From assembly GCA_964416195.1 (NCBI GenBank), contig CAYQDB010000019.1, positions 1 through 45,049 of the forward strand: a stretch of 45,049 nucleotides of DNA. The letters are read 5' to 3'. Both the position numbers and the translations under genes were made by a program. Positions within the stretch are counted from its first letter, which is position 1; every line of letters starts with the position of its first letter. This DNA comes from CAYQDB01 sp964416195. GTDB taxonomy: Bacteria > Zixibacteria > MSB-5A5 > GN15 > FEB-12. The notes under the pieces are model-generated. The model did not search any database. It saw only the letters and a program-made list of their open reading frames with translations, and had not been told where the DNA came from. Below, piece after piece: positions 15,287-23,102 of the stretch.

Positions 15287-16606
15287 TTAGAAACCCTCCT
15301 TTAGCTTTTCCGAGCCCACTGAGAAGTAGTATGCGCTTCGGGCTATGTAGTAGTCGACAAGCGTGGCCGCCAGCGCCGCTTCTGCCTCACTTAGAGAGGC
15401 CTCGATTTCAAGTAACCGGTTCGATGAGAGAACACCCTGGTGATGCTTCTGTGCAGCCAGACGGTAATTGTCGGAGGTTATTTTGTAGTTGTACCGGTTC
15501 GTTTCATGCTTCAGGTATGCGAGCCTGAGGTTCTCCAGGGCAAGTTGTCTTTCGCGCTGGAGCCTATCGGAGATTTCGTCACGCTCTCGTTGAGCTGCCA
15601 GCAAAGAATATTCTGCCCTCTGCACTTCGTAGCGCTCTTTCCTTCCCAGGTTTAACGACCAGGTCAAACTGACGCCTACGGTGAAGTAGTCGTTCCACTT
15701 GTTGTTGAAAAAATCGAGGTTTGGTTTTCCGTACGAGTAACCGCCGTAGGTTGAAATAGTTGGGAAATAGGCTGACTGGGTCAGCCGCACTTGTGCCCGA
15801 CGAAGGTCGACAGTCGCCTCAGCAGCACGCAGTTCCGCCATGGGCACTGAAGTACCTTTTATCTCCATCGTATCTGGAGGAGGCAGAATATCAGAGATCA
15901 CCAGATTGTCTTGCACAGGCAGATTGAGAAGAATAGTCACCCTGATTTCAGCTGAACGCCTGAAGCTGGCAGCCTCTTTTACTTTGAGATCTGCCTGCAC
16001 CGAAGCCAGATCGGCCTCCAGTAGATCCACCGAATCAGCGGCTCCCGCCGCAAAAAGCGCGGCGATATCATTCTTGATAATTGTCGCCCGTTTCAGTGAG
16101 GCACGGGCGGCATCCAGCAGTCGATCAGCCCGGCACAGGGAAAGATACTCGACATGCGTCTGGTACAAAAGTTGATTGAGATTGGCATCTTTGAGAGCCC
16201 GGTATAAATCGACAGAGGCGCTGGCCGCACTGACATTGCCGCTGATCTTTCCCCCCGTAAACAGAGGCACTGACAGCCGTAGATTCGTCTGATAATTTTC
16301 TTTGCTACCAACCTCACGAGAAAGCGACTGGTTAAGGGGCAGTTCGATATCGAACGAGGGGGTTGCGTCGTTATAGAAAGCGACGGCCTGCACGGACAGA
16401 CTTGGAAGGCGGCTCGCCTTGGCTGATCGCAGCGTCCCTTCGGAAATCTCCCGCTCGGCCCGGGCTCTCTTCAGACGGTGTGAATACTTGACAGCAAGGT
16501 CAAGAGCTTGTTGCAGAGAAAGTTCTCGAGCCTGGCCCGGTAAAGGCGCCAACGCCATCCACACAATCCCAATACCTATGACCGATAAAAGGCACTTGTG
16601 CCTCAT
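15287..16606 (-). CDS. TolC-family outer membrane efflux protein
   Basis: This outer-membrane channel of the exporter has 439 residues. It has a signal peptide (to about residue 26, ...GQA-RELSLQQALDLAV) and the two OEP repeats characteristic of TolC. Each has a helical section (RLKRARAEREISEGTLRSAKASRLPSLS, cited by its start; LRAAEATVDLRRAQVRLTQSAYFPTIS, likewise) followed by beta-strands (YQTNLRLSVPLFTGGK; DYFTVGVSLTWSLNLG). The start overlaps the tetR stop by 4 bases (ATGA). It is expected to work with the HlyD-like adaptor downstream. Confidence 0.92.
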   Translation of the reverse strand: MRHKCLLSVIGIGIVWMALAPLPGQARELSLQQALDLAVKYSHRLKRARAEREISEGTLRSAKASRLPSLSVQAVAFYNDATPSFDIELPLNQSLSREVGSKENYQTNLRLSVPLFTGGKISGNVSAASASVDLYRALKDANLNQLLYQTHVEYLSLCRADRLLDAARASLKRATIIKNDIAALFAAGAADSVDLLEADLASVQADLKVKEAASFRRSAEIRVTILLNLPVQDNLVISDILPPPDTMEIKGTSVPMAELRAAEATVDLRRAQVRLTQSAYFPTISTYGGYSYGKPNLDFFNNKWNDYFTVGVSLTWSLNLGRKERYEVQRAEYSLLAAQRERDEISDRLQRERQLALENLRLAYLKHETNRYNYKITSDNYRLAAQKHHQGVLSSNRLLEIEASLSEAEAALAATLVDYYIARSAYYFSVGSEKLKEGF

Positions 16607-17250
16607 CGTTTCATTACTCCATATAAAAAGAGGTCTAATACTGCTTCTTTGCGTTCGATAATGAACTGGTCGCGGTCGGCAACCTCCCAGATTCTATCGA
16701 TGAGCGGCGCAAGGATGAAGTAGCCGACATTCATCAGGATAAACGAGACAAATGCTTGCCGGATATCAACTGACCGAAAACGTCCCTGCTCGATTGCGTC
16801 TCGGAAGTTACTGACAATCTGTTTGGGCAACCCGGAATCTGCAATGGTTCCCGCCAACCGGTCTACCATTTCACTTGTCGGGTCGGCCAACTCCCGCAAG
16901 AACATCGGGCGGAACTCAGGCCTGTTTGAAAACGTCTGGGCGTATACACCGGCAAAGATGGCTAGAGCATCTTCCGGACGCGCCGACCCAGAAAAAGCCC
17001 GGTGAACCCGGTCCAGGATTAGCGAAAAATGCTCATCAACTATTTCCTTGTGTAGGGCTGCCTTTGAGGAAAAGTGGTAGTAGATCATTGCCTTGTTAAC
17101 CCCTGCTCGTTCGGCTATCCGGTCAACCCGAGCTCCGGCGAGGCCGAAGAGGCCAAACTCATGAAGCGCTGCCGAGAGGATTCTTTCTCTTGTCCCAACG
17201 TCTTTGTGGGCTGGCTTGGAATTTTCACGACTGTTTTCTTTATGGTCCAT
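16603..17250 (-). CDS. TetR-family transcriptional regulator of the exporter operon
   Basis: The 215-residue DNA-binding repressor has an N-terminal TetR helix-turn-helix (TRERILSAALHEFGLFGLAGARVDRIAERAGVNKAMIYYHF, residues about 20-60, in abbreviated reading). A ligand-binding helical domain ends with membrane-like helices (FVSFILMNVGYFILAPLI) and resembles the C-terminal domain of CecR/YbiH regulators. Being first in the operon behind a palindromic operator, it probably represses itself and the pump until a hydrophobic ligand binds. No Shine-Dalgarno sequence is evident before ATG 17250. E. coli has the same regulator-pump order (ybiH-ybhGFSR). Confidence 0.9.
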   Translation of the reverse strand: MDHKENSRENSKPAHKDVGTRERILSAALHEFGLFGLAGARVDRIAERAGVNKAMIYYHFSSKAALHKEIVDEHFSLILDRVHRAFSGSARPEDALAIFAGVYAQTFSNRPEFRPMFLRELADPTSEMVDRLAGTIADSGLPKQIVSNFRDAIEQGRFRSVDIRQAFVSFILMNVGYFILAPLIDRIWEVADRDQFIIERKEAVLDLFLYGVMKR

Positions 17251-17252
17251 AT

Positions 17253-17289
17253 TTAACTAACCATTTGGTTTAACTAACTCGTTAGTTAA
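17253..17289 (-). promoter_or_regulatory. Palindromic operator of the TetR-regulated exporter operon
   Basis: A perfect inverted repeat TTAACTAAC (17270-17278), 2-base spacer, GTTAGTTAA (17281-17289) overlaps the -10 box and start region of the operon promoter. A second copy of TTAACTAAC at 17253-17261 lies 17 bases away. Between them is a further palindrome AACCA-TT-TGGTT (17259-17270). This is the usual layout of a TetR-type autorepressor site. That TetR binds here is inference from position and symmetry. Confidence 0.7.
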
Positions 17290-17315
17290 TATAATATCAT
17301 AATCGGTTAACGCAA
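17288..17315 (-). promoter_or_regulatory. Promoter of the tetR-exporter operon
   Basis: On the minus strand TTGCGT (17315-17310), a 16-base spacer and TATATT (17293-17288) form a plausible sigma-70 promoter. Its -10 box runs straight into the inverted repeat above, so a bound repressor would block initiation. The expected leader is about 30 bases. Confidence 0.5.
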
Positions 17316-17380
17316 GACTTTTTTACATTTTTTTAATATCCTTCACTTTCCCTTATTCCCTTAAGCTGCCATAATGGGAG

Positions 17381-17511
17381 TGTTGAAAAACTCCCCTTTC
17401 GTCATTGCGAGGCATGGCTTCCGTGCCGTGGCAATCTCTAACATGTTGAACCACAATGAACCGAGATCACCACGCTTCGCTCGTGATGACGGAAAAGCCA
17501 CTTTTTCAACA
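17381..17511. repeat. MITE-like palindromic repeat element
   Basis: A 131-base non-coding element has 10-base terminal inverted repeats TGTTGAAAAA (17381-17390) and TTTTTCAACA (17502-17511). Inside, two imperfect inverted halves are built on CGTCATTGCGAGG...GTGGCAATCTC and its complement (...CGTGATGACGG). This CGTCATTGCGAG/GTGGCAATCTC motif is known from dispersed repeats in many uncultured and deltaproteobacterial genomes. A fragment of the same family occurs at 28811-28857. No transposase is nearby. The rest of 17290-17667 shows no gene. Confidence 0.7.
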
Positions 17512-17667
17512 AGCCAATAATGCTTTTTAGCCTTATGCTGCGGGCTTATGGTCCTACAAGTATATTCTTAGGGATAACCCCTTATTGCTTAGTCTGTTTC
17601 TAAGCTGTCCTACTTATCTGGGACATCGTTCACACGGGTTGAGTGAGGTAACAATGTGATCTGGCGT

Positions 17668-18201
17668 TTATATCAGGCCAAGCAATATCTGCAAGCAGGT
17701 GTCGTATTTTTTGTCGAAATCCGTATCGGCCTTCACAAAATAATAGCCTGGGTGCCCGCGCCACACCTTGGCGATCGCCGTTTCGATCTCAAGGGCGGCT
17801 GAGGCCGGTTCTGACCGAACCTCATCACGCTGATAGAACTGCTCTCCAAGAACAGCTGTGCTGCCCAGTTGTAGTACCGTGCTGTATCTGGAGTACTCCT
17901 TTTTCAGGGTGGTCTCAACATCCGCCAGTGTCTGGGGGTGAAATGCAAAGGCATCAACCGTTCCGCGATCGGTAATGAACGGTTTGTCACCGATCTGCCT
18001 TTCCCGTGCTAGCTGTCGGCGGTAAATCTCTAAATGAAACTGACTCCAGTTATCTCGGTATCCGGGATTTTCGACCAGGAGCTGACGGGCCAGTTCATCG
18101 AAGAAAACGAAGTGAGAAAAAGCTGGCTCGCTTTTCAGCCGCTTCCAGACCTCTGTTTTACCCGACGCCGGGGCGCCGGTGATGACAATGTGGGGAACCA
18201 T
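17668..18201 (-). CDS. AAA_28-type P-loop ATP/GTP-binding protein
   Basis: The 177-residue protein starts with a beta-strand and Walker A (VPHIVITGAPASGKTEVWK; GAPASGKT at residues 9-16). A kinase-like lid follows (FFDELARQLL...), then FITDRGTVDAFAF, which recalls the D-R-G of AAA_28 and nucleoside-kinase-like proteins of unknown substrate. ATG 18201 is chosen because upstream codons in frame are only nadE read backwards. It is divergent from nadE with 118 bases between the starts. The function is a predicted NTP-dependent kinase or NTPase, not more. Confidence 0.8.
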   Translation of the reverse strand: MVPHIVITGAPASGKTEVWKRLKSEPAFSHFVFFDELARQLLVENPGYRDNWSQFHLEIYRRQLARERQIGDKPFITDRGTVDAFAFHPQTLADVETTLKKEYSRYSTVLQLGSTAVLGEQFYQRDEVRSEPASAALEIETAIAKVWRGHPGYYFVKADTDFDKKYDTCLQILLGLI

Positions 18202-18258
18202 GGCCGGACGGAAGGTACCTATGGCTGTTATGCCTGTCAATGTCGAGACACATTTTCC

Positions 18259-18287
18259 TTGATAGCAAAATGCAAATGGCATATTGT
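18259..18287 (+). promoter_or_regulatory. Promoter of the nadE-rsmI-PAP2-lgt operon
   Basis: TTGATA (18259-18264), a 17-base spacer and TATTGT (18282-18287) precede nadE. The expected transcript start is near 18294, leaving a leader of about 26 bases containing GGAAAGGG (18299-18306), which is rather far from ATG 18320 but fits TTG 18314. Confidence 0.45.
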
Positions 18288-18319
18288 ATTTTGGAGTGGA
18301 AAGGGCAGATGCTTTGGCA

Positions 18320-19123
18320 ATGAAGTTTGATATCGACGAAGCGATTTCTACTATAAAGAGATTTGTACAAGAAAAGCTTGTGCAATCGGGGATGCGCGGA
18401 TATGTCGTCGGCCTCTCCGGGGGGATAGATTCGGCATTGTCGGCAACACTGGCGGTTGAAGCAGTGGGCAGGGAGAAGGTGCTGGCTCTGCTGATGCCAT
18501 ACCGGACTTCCTCAGAAAGCTCGATCGCTGATGCCCTGCATCTTGTGGACAAGCTGGGTATCGAGTATCGCAGGATCGATATTTCACCCATGATTGATGC
18601 CTACTTCACCGAGATCGATGCCACGAGTAGACTGCGGGCAGGAAACAAGATGGCGCGAGAGAGAATGGCAATCCTTTTTGATATTGCCCAGGAGCGGCAA
18701 CGACTTGTGCTTGGAACCGGCAACCGCACCGAGATATGCCTCGGTTACACTACCTGGTATGGTGACTCAGCCTGTTCCATCAACCCGATAGGTGAACTGT
18801 ACAAGACTGAGGTACGTCAACTGGCCAACGCCCTGGGAGTACCGGAAAGCATCGTAAAGAAAGTGCCCACGGCTGATTTATGGGCTGGACAAACAGACGA
18901 AGGGGAAATCGGTGTATCGTACGAGCAGATTGACCGGATGTTGCGACGCTTGGTCGACGATGGCGTGACCTCTCGATCGGCGTTGGAAAGCGAGGGATTT
19001 GACGTGACCGATCTTAATCGCGTGGTTTCGCTTGTAAACAGGAACTCCTTCAAACGCCGGGCACCCGATATCGTCCCCCTGGGAAGAGCGATGATTCCCG
19101 AAACTATTGAACTGGGCAAGTAG
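18320..19123 (+). CDS. nadE: NH3-dependent NAD+ synthetase
   Basis: NAD synthetase amidates deamido-NAD with ammonia and ATP in the last step of NAD synthesis. The PP-loop motif SGGIDS is at residues 33-38. Family blocks LGTGNRTEICLGYTTWYGD, NPIGELYKTEVRQLA and VPTADLWAGQTDEGEIG are all present. The 267-residue length and the absence of a glutaminase domain show the ammonia-dependent form. The start at ATG 18320 (MKFDIDEAI) is by homology; an in-frame TTG at 18314 has better ribosome-site spacing, and a TTG at 18284 lies in the -10 box. First gene of a four-gene operon. Confidence 0.95.
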   Translation: MKFDIDEAISTIKRFVQEKLVQSGMRGYVVGLSGGIDSALSATLAVEAVGREKVLALLMPYRTSSESSIADALHLVDKLGIEYRRIDISPMIDAYFTEIDATSRLRAGNKMARERMAILFDIAQERQRLVLGTGNRTEICLGYTTWYGDSACSINPIGELYKTEVRQLANALGVPESIVKKVPTADLWAGQTDEGEIGVSYEQIDRMLRRLVDDGVTSRSALESEGFDVTDLNRVVSLVNRNSFKRRAPDIVPLGRAMIPETIELGK

Positions 19124-19133
19124 GATTTCTCTG

Positions 19134-19823
19134 ATGGCTGTTGATGCCGGGAAGCTGTACCTCGTTCCCACTCCGATTGGAAACATGGGCGATATCACCC
19201 AGCGTGCACTGGAAACGCTGGAAAGCGCTGATCTCGTGGCCTGCGAAGACACCCGTCATTCCGGCATGCTGTTGAAGCGGCTCGGCTTGAAGAAACGGCT
19301 CATAAGCTACCACGACTTTAATGAAGCCTCTCGATCCACTCAACTCTTGGGAAAGATTAGAGAGGGAATGTCAGTGGCCGTTATCACTGACGCCGGTTCA
19401 CCCGGAATCTCTGATCCCGCGTACCGTATCGTCCGGGCGGCCATAGCTGACAATATTGAAATAATCTCTCTTCCCGGTGCGACGGCCATAATTCCCGCTT
19501 TGACTGCCTCGGGATTGCCAACGGACCGCTTTTTCTTTGAAGGGTTTCCGCCACACAAATCGGCAGCCAGAAGAAAGCGCCTTGAGACACTGAAAGAACT
19601 CAAGCACACGCTCATCTTCTACGAATCGCCCCACCGCGTCAAGAAGTCATTGGGTGATATGCTCGAAATACTTGGCGACAGAGAGGCCTGCCTGGCCAGA
19701 GAAATAAGCAAACGCTATGAGCAGTTTCTTCGTGGGTATATAAGTGATATTCTAAACGCTCTTGGGCAGAAACCGGTGAAAGGGGAAATAGTGCTGGTGA
19801 TCGGTGGAAAGGAACGGGAGTAA
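19134..19823 (+). CDS. rsmI: 16S rRNA (cytidine1402-2'-O)-methyltransferase RsmI
   Basis: RsmI methylates the ribose of C1402 in 16S rRNA using SAM. The 229-residue tetrapyrrole-methylase fold shows LYLVPTPIGNMGDIT at the start, the VACEDTRHSGMLL block, SVAVITDAGSPGISDPAY, and LPGATAIIPALTASGLPTDRF (shortened here to its motif GATAIIPAL). It is slightly shorter than E. coli RsmI (286), lacking part of the C-terminal region as in many phyla. ATG 19134 has TAGGAT upstream; the extension to 19107 runs into nadE. The stop is directly followed by the next ATG (TAAATG). Confidence 0.95.
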   Translation: MAVDAGKLYLVPTPIGNMGDITQRALETLESADLVACEDTRHSGMLLKRLGLKKRLISYHDFNEASRSTQLLGKIREGMSVAVITDAGSPGISDPAYRIVRAAIADNIEIISLPGATAIIPALTASGLPTDRFFFEGFPPHKSAARRKRLETLKELKHTLIFYESPHRVKKSLGDMLEILGDREACLAREISKRYEQFLRGYISDILNALGQKPVKGEIVLVIGGKERE

Positions 19824-20756
19824 ATGAGCAATCGGGCGGCGTGCAAACCGGCGGTCAGGCTCTATCCTTTCGACTGGCTTATTGTCGGCTACTCCTCACT
19901 GATGGTTGTGATCCTTGCTTCGTTTGGCCGACCCCTGTCATCGTACTACGACGAGATCGCTTTTTACGCTTCTATGGCCGGTCTGGCGGTGCTTATCGCC
20001 CGCTATGTCAATGAGGACAAGAGCCGTTGGTCAACCTTGATTCGCATCGCATACCCCGTCCTGCTTTTTACATTTTTCTATCGGGCTACCGGCGGCCTTA
20101 TGTTCCTGGTCTTCGACCAGTTCCATGATGCCCAGCTTGTAGCGTTTGAGAAAGAGCTCTTCGGCGTGAATCCAACTCTTTACATTGACCGGCATTTGCT
20201 CAATGTCTGGATCAACGAGATATTCTCATTATGTTATGTCAGCTACTACTTCATAATGTCTGTCTTCGTGCTGGTTCTTTTTGTGAAGAAGCATTATGAG
20301 ACGATCAAAAGCTCTCTGACGGCCGCCTGTCTCGTTTTTTTCCTTTCATATATCCTCTTTTTCCTCTATCCCATCGAAGGTCCCCGCTGGTATTTTGCCG
20401 GGCAATATGTAAACCCGATTGATGGTCCCGTGTTTGGAAGGTTGGTGGAAATTATCATCGACAATGGCGCTGTTCGAGGGGGATGTATGCCATCATCGCA
20501 TGTTGGCGTGGCATTGGTTATCTTAATGTACTGTTTCAGATACTATCGGAAAGTTGGGTGGTTCCTGTTGCCGGTGAATATCGGCCTGGCGATCGGCACT
20601 GTGTGGGGGAGGTTCCATTATGTATCCGATGTTGTCGTAGGCGGTCTCCTGTGCTTGGTGTCTGTGCTCGTAGTTTGGAGGTACTACCCAAGATGGAGCC
20701 ACACGGATGTTACACCTTTAAGTCAAACGGAGTTGAAAGCAGAACATGTATCCTGA
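19824..20756 (+). CDS. PAP2-superfamily integral membrane phosphatase/phosphotransferase
   Basis: The 310-residue inner-membrane protein has about eight transmembrane helices. The PAP2 catalytic motifs are GGCMPSSHVGVAL (near residue 222) and WGRFHYVSDVVVGG (near 263). The layout resembles the inositolphosphotransferase/AUR1-like PAP2 branch, which acts on lipid or polyprenyl phosphates. The substrate cannot be named. Setting between rsmI and lgt suggests envelope lipid metabolism. The gene begins immediately after the rsmI stop and overlaps lgt by 11 bases. Confidence 0.9.
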   Translation: MSNRAACKPAVRLYPFDWLIVGYSSLMVVILASFGRPLSSYYDEIAFYASMAGLAVLIARYVNEDKSRWSTLIRIAYPVLLFTFFYRATGGLMFLVFDQFHDAQLVAFEKELFGVNPTLYIDRHLLNVWINEIFSLCYVSYYFIMSVFVLVLFVKKHYETIKSSLTAACLVFFLSYILFFLYPIEGPRWYFAGQYVNPIDGPVFGRLVEIIIDNGAVRGGCMPSSHVGVALVILMYCFRYYRKVGWFLLPVNIGLAIGTVWGRFHYVSDVVVGGLLCLVSVLVVWRYYPRWSHTDVTPLSQTELKAEHVS

Positions 20757-21546
20757 ACTATTTCACCTTGGTCCCATTACGATTCGCAGCTATGGAGTTA
20801 TGCTCGCTATTGCTTTCCTGGTTGGCGTGCTTTATGTCAGGCAGGTAACGCTGCGGGATAAAAAGTCATTCGATCAGTTTTTGACCATTGCCTACATAAT
20901 GATTTTCGGGGGCATTATCGGCGCGCGTCTCTCCTACGTCCTGTTTCACCTTGACGAATTTGCGGGTAATTGGACGGCTTCGTTCAATCCCTTCGGATCA
21001 AACGAATTCGGTATCGCCGGCCTGAACGTGTACGGCGGAGTGGTGGTAGCAATTATAGGCACCTTTGTCTACTGCCATTGGAGGAAGATATCTACATTGG
21101 AGGTGTTCGATTATTTTTCACCAGGTTTCGGATTAGGGCTGGGAATTGCACGAATCGGGTGCTTCCTGAACGGCTGCTGCTTCGGCACACCTACGGACCT
21201 GCCCTGGGGCGTTTCATTCCCGCCCGGTTCGATTCCCTATGCCGTCTATCGAGACACCCCGATACATCCTTCGCAGTTATACATTTCATTGTACGGGTTC
21301 GCATTGTTCTTCCTGCTCCATTTCATGATGAAACGCAAGCGGTTTGTCGGCCAGATAGTGGCTATGCTGTTTATGATCGAGGCGGTTTTTCGTTTTGCTA
21401 TTGAGTATGTTCGTTACTACGAAGAGGAGATGCGGTTTCACCTGTTCGGGATATACCCCACGTACAATCAGGCTATTGCGCTGGCTCTGTTCCTTCTCGG
21501 TTTAGGGATATACGTTTTCCAGGGAAAAAAGGAGAGAGACCGGTAG
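20746..21546 (+). CDS. lgt: Prolipoprotein diacylglyceryl transferase
   Basis: Lgt transfers diacylglycerol from phosphatidylglycerol to the lipobox cysteine of prolipoproteins in the inner membrane, the first step of lipoprotein maturation. The 266-residue seven-helix protein shows ITIRSYGVMLAIAFLVG, GGIIGARLSYVLFH, the key GLGIARIGCFLNGCCFGTP signature, HPSQLYIS and a C-terminal RFAIEYVRYYEEE. Its start overlaps the PAP2 gene end by 11 bases. It would serve the lipoproteins seen here (LptC, the HlyD-like adaptor). Confidence 0.95.
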   Translation: MYPELFHLGPITIRSYGVMLAIAFLVGVLYVRQVTLRDKKSFDQFLTIAYIMIFGGIIGARLSYVLFHLDEFAGNWTASFNPFGSNEFGIAGLNVYGGVVVAIIGTFVYCHWRKISTLEVFDYFSPGFGLGLGIARIGCFLNGCCFGTPTDLPWGVSFPPGSIPYAVYRDTPIHPSQLYISLYGFALFFLLHFMMKRKRFVGQIVAMLFMIEAVFRFAIEYVRYYEEEMRFHLFGIYPTYNQAIALALFLLGLGIYVFQGKKERDR

Positions 21547-21761
21547 GTCGGGGGTGTGACCCGACCCAACCCAACAGCGGACTTGTGTCGCAGCTTCCGC
21601 CAAAACCTTTGGGTCCTGTCATGTGTCCCTGCATGACAGCCCTTTCGGAATTAGATGTCGGGCAGGGTTGCTCGACAACACCAAGGCCGTTAGTATTTTT
21701 TTGAATGCAACTTGGTATGAGAATCGATAGCGACTGATGGGGAGGAGCAACTGCTCCTCCC
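21546..21761. repeat. Gap between lgt and ahcY with three hairpins
   Basis: The 295-base gap between convergent lgt and ahcY has no gene but three perfect stems. GGTCGGG/CCCGACC is at 21546-21552/21560-21566, directly after the lgt stop. CTGTCATG/CATGACAG is at 21616-21623/21632-21639. GGGAGGAGC/GCTCCTCCC is at 21740-21748/21753-21761 with a 4-base loop. None has a T-tract, so they look more like dispersed palindromic repeats than intrinsic terminators, though they may help end both transcripts. A T7 run (near 21694-21700) is not attached to a stem. Confidence 0.55.
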
Positions 21762-21841
21762 TACTCTCCTATCAAGGGAGCAACTTCACCAAATCAAACA
21801 ACTTGCGAGGATTGCCATCTCGTCGTCACCGAATCCCGGTA

Positions 21842-23101
21842 TCACGTCCCCATCTCCCACGAGCTGAGGTACTTCTTCTGCTCAGGAGTAAGCCTGTCGA
21901 CCTTGACGCCCATTGATTTGAGCTTCAGGGACGCAATCTCCTCGTCGATCTTTTCCGGCATGACATAAACCTTGGGCTGGAGCTTTCGGTGGTTCTTCAT
22001 AACATACTCCGCCGCCAAGGCTTGGTTCGCAAACGACATATCCATGACCATAGCGGGGTGCCCCTCGGCGGCTGAGAGATTTACCAACCGCCCTTCAGCC
22101 AGAATGTAAATCTTTTTGCGGCCGAGAGTGTACTCCTCTACGTTGGGACGCACCACTCGTTTCTTTGACGATGCCCTGGCCAGCGAGTCGAGATCAAGCT
22201 CTACGTTGAAATGGCCGGAGTTGCAAACGATAGCGCCGTCTTTCATCTTTTTGAAATGCTCTAAGCGAATAACTCTAATGTTGCCCGTCAATGTTACAAA
22301 GAGGTCTCCCTGTGGCGCCGCTTTGGCTATTGGCATAACTGTGAAACCGTCCATGACAGCCTCGATGGCCTTGACGGGGTCCACTTCGGTGACTATGACA
22401 TTGGCGCCCATTCCCTTGGCGCGGACGGCCAGCCCGCGACCACACCAGCCATACCCGATAATGACCACCGTCGAGCCGGCGAGGAGCATGTTGGTGGCGC
22501 GCAGGATACCATCGATGGTTGACTGACCGGTGCCATAGCGATTGTCAAAGAAATGCTTCGTCTTTGAGTCATTGACTGCAATAACCGGATAAAGCAGCGC
22601 CTTGCCTTTAGCCATGGCCCTAAGCCGGATTACGCCTGTGGTAGTTTCTTCGGTACCGGCCAGGACATTCTCGGCCAGTGCCCGGCGGTCAGTGTGAAGA
22701 GTCGAAACCAGGTCGGCGCCGTCATCCATAGTTATATGTGGTCCTACATCCAGCGCCTGGTGGATATGCCTGTAGTATGTTTTGGTGTTTTCACCGTGGA
22801 TGGCGAATACCGGGACGCCATATTCCTTGACGAGGGCTGCGGCAGTGTCGTCCTGCGTTGAAAGAGGATTCGAGGCGCACAGAACGGCGTTGGCTCCACC
22901 GGCCTTGAGGGTGCGCATCAGGTTGGCGGTTTCGGTCGTGACATGTAGACAGCAGGCCATGTTTATGCCCCGAAGAGGCTTTTGCTTTTTGAATCGTTCG
23001 CGAATCAATCGCAGAACCGGCATATTTCGCTCGGCCCATTCAATCTTGTCTTTGCCCTGTCGAGCCAGCTTTATGTTTGCAATATCATGTTTGATTGCCA
23101 T
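21842..23101 (-). CDS. ahcY: Adenosylhomocysteinase (SAH hydrolase)
   Basis: AhcY cleaves S-adenosylhomocysteine to adenosine and homocysteine, using bound NAD+, and relieves product inhibition of methyltransferases. The 419-residue protein shows IKLARQGKDKIEWAERNMPVL, the active-site block VTTETANLMRTL, the NAD loop IGYGWCGRG near residue 215, CNSGHFNVE, and the C-terminal KLKSMGVKVDRLTPEQKKYL. That ending without the extra -KYRY tail is the shorter form. ATG 23101 starts one base after the metK stop (TAGTATG) with AAAGGA upstream; longer in-frame extension is metK in another frame. It is coupled to metK. Confidence 0.95.
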   Translation of the reverse strand: MAIKHDIANIKLARQGKDKIEWAERNMPVLRLIRERFKKQKPLRGINMACCLHVTTETANLMRTLKAGGANAVLCASNPLSTQDDTAAALVKEYGVPVFAIHGENTKTYYRHIHQALDVGPHITMDDGADLVSTLHTDRRALAENVLAGTEETTTGVIRLRAMAKGKALLYPVIAVNDSKTKHFFDNRYGTGQSTIDGILRATNMLLAGSTVVIIGYGWCGRGLAVRAKGMGANVIVTEVDPVKAIEAVMDGFTVMPIAKAAPQGDLFVTLTGNIRVIRLEHFKKMKDGAIVCNSGHFNVELDLDSLARASSKKRVVRPNVEEYTLGRKKIYILAEGRLVNLSAAEGHPAMVMDMSFANQALAAEYVMKNHRKLQPKVYVMPEKIDEEIASLKLKSMGVKVDRLTPEQKKYLSSWEMGT

Positions 23102-23102
23102 A

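Noticed and set aside
18202..18591. N-terminal extension of the P-loop protein
   Set aside because: The extension overlaps nadE antisense; the family start (Walker A near residue 9) fits ATG 18201.
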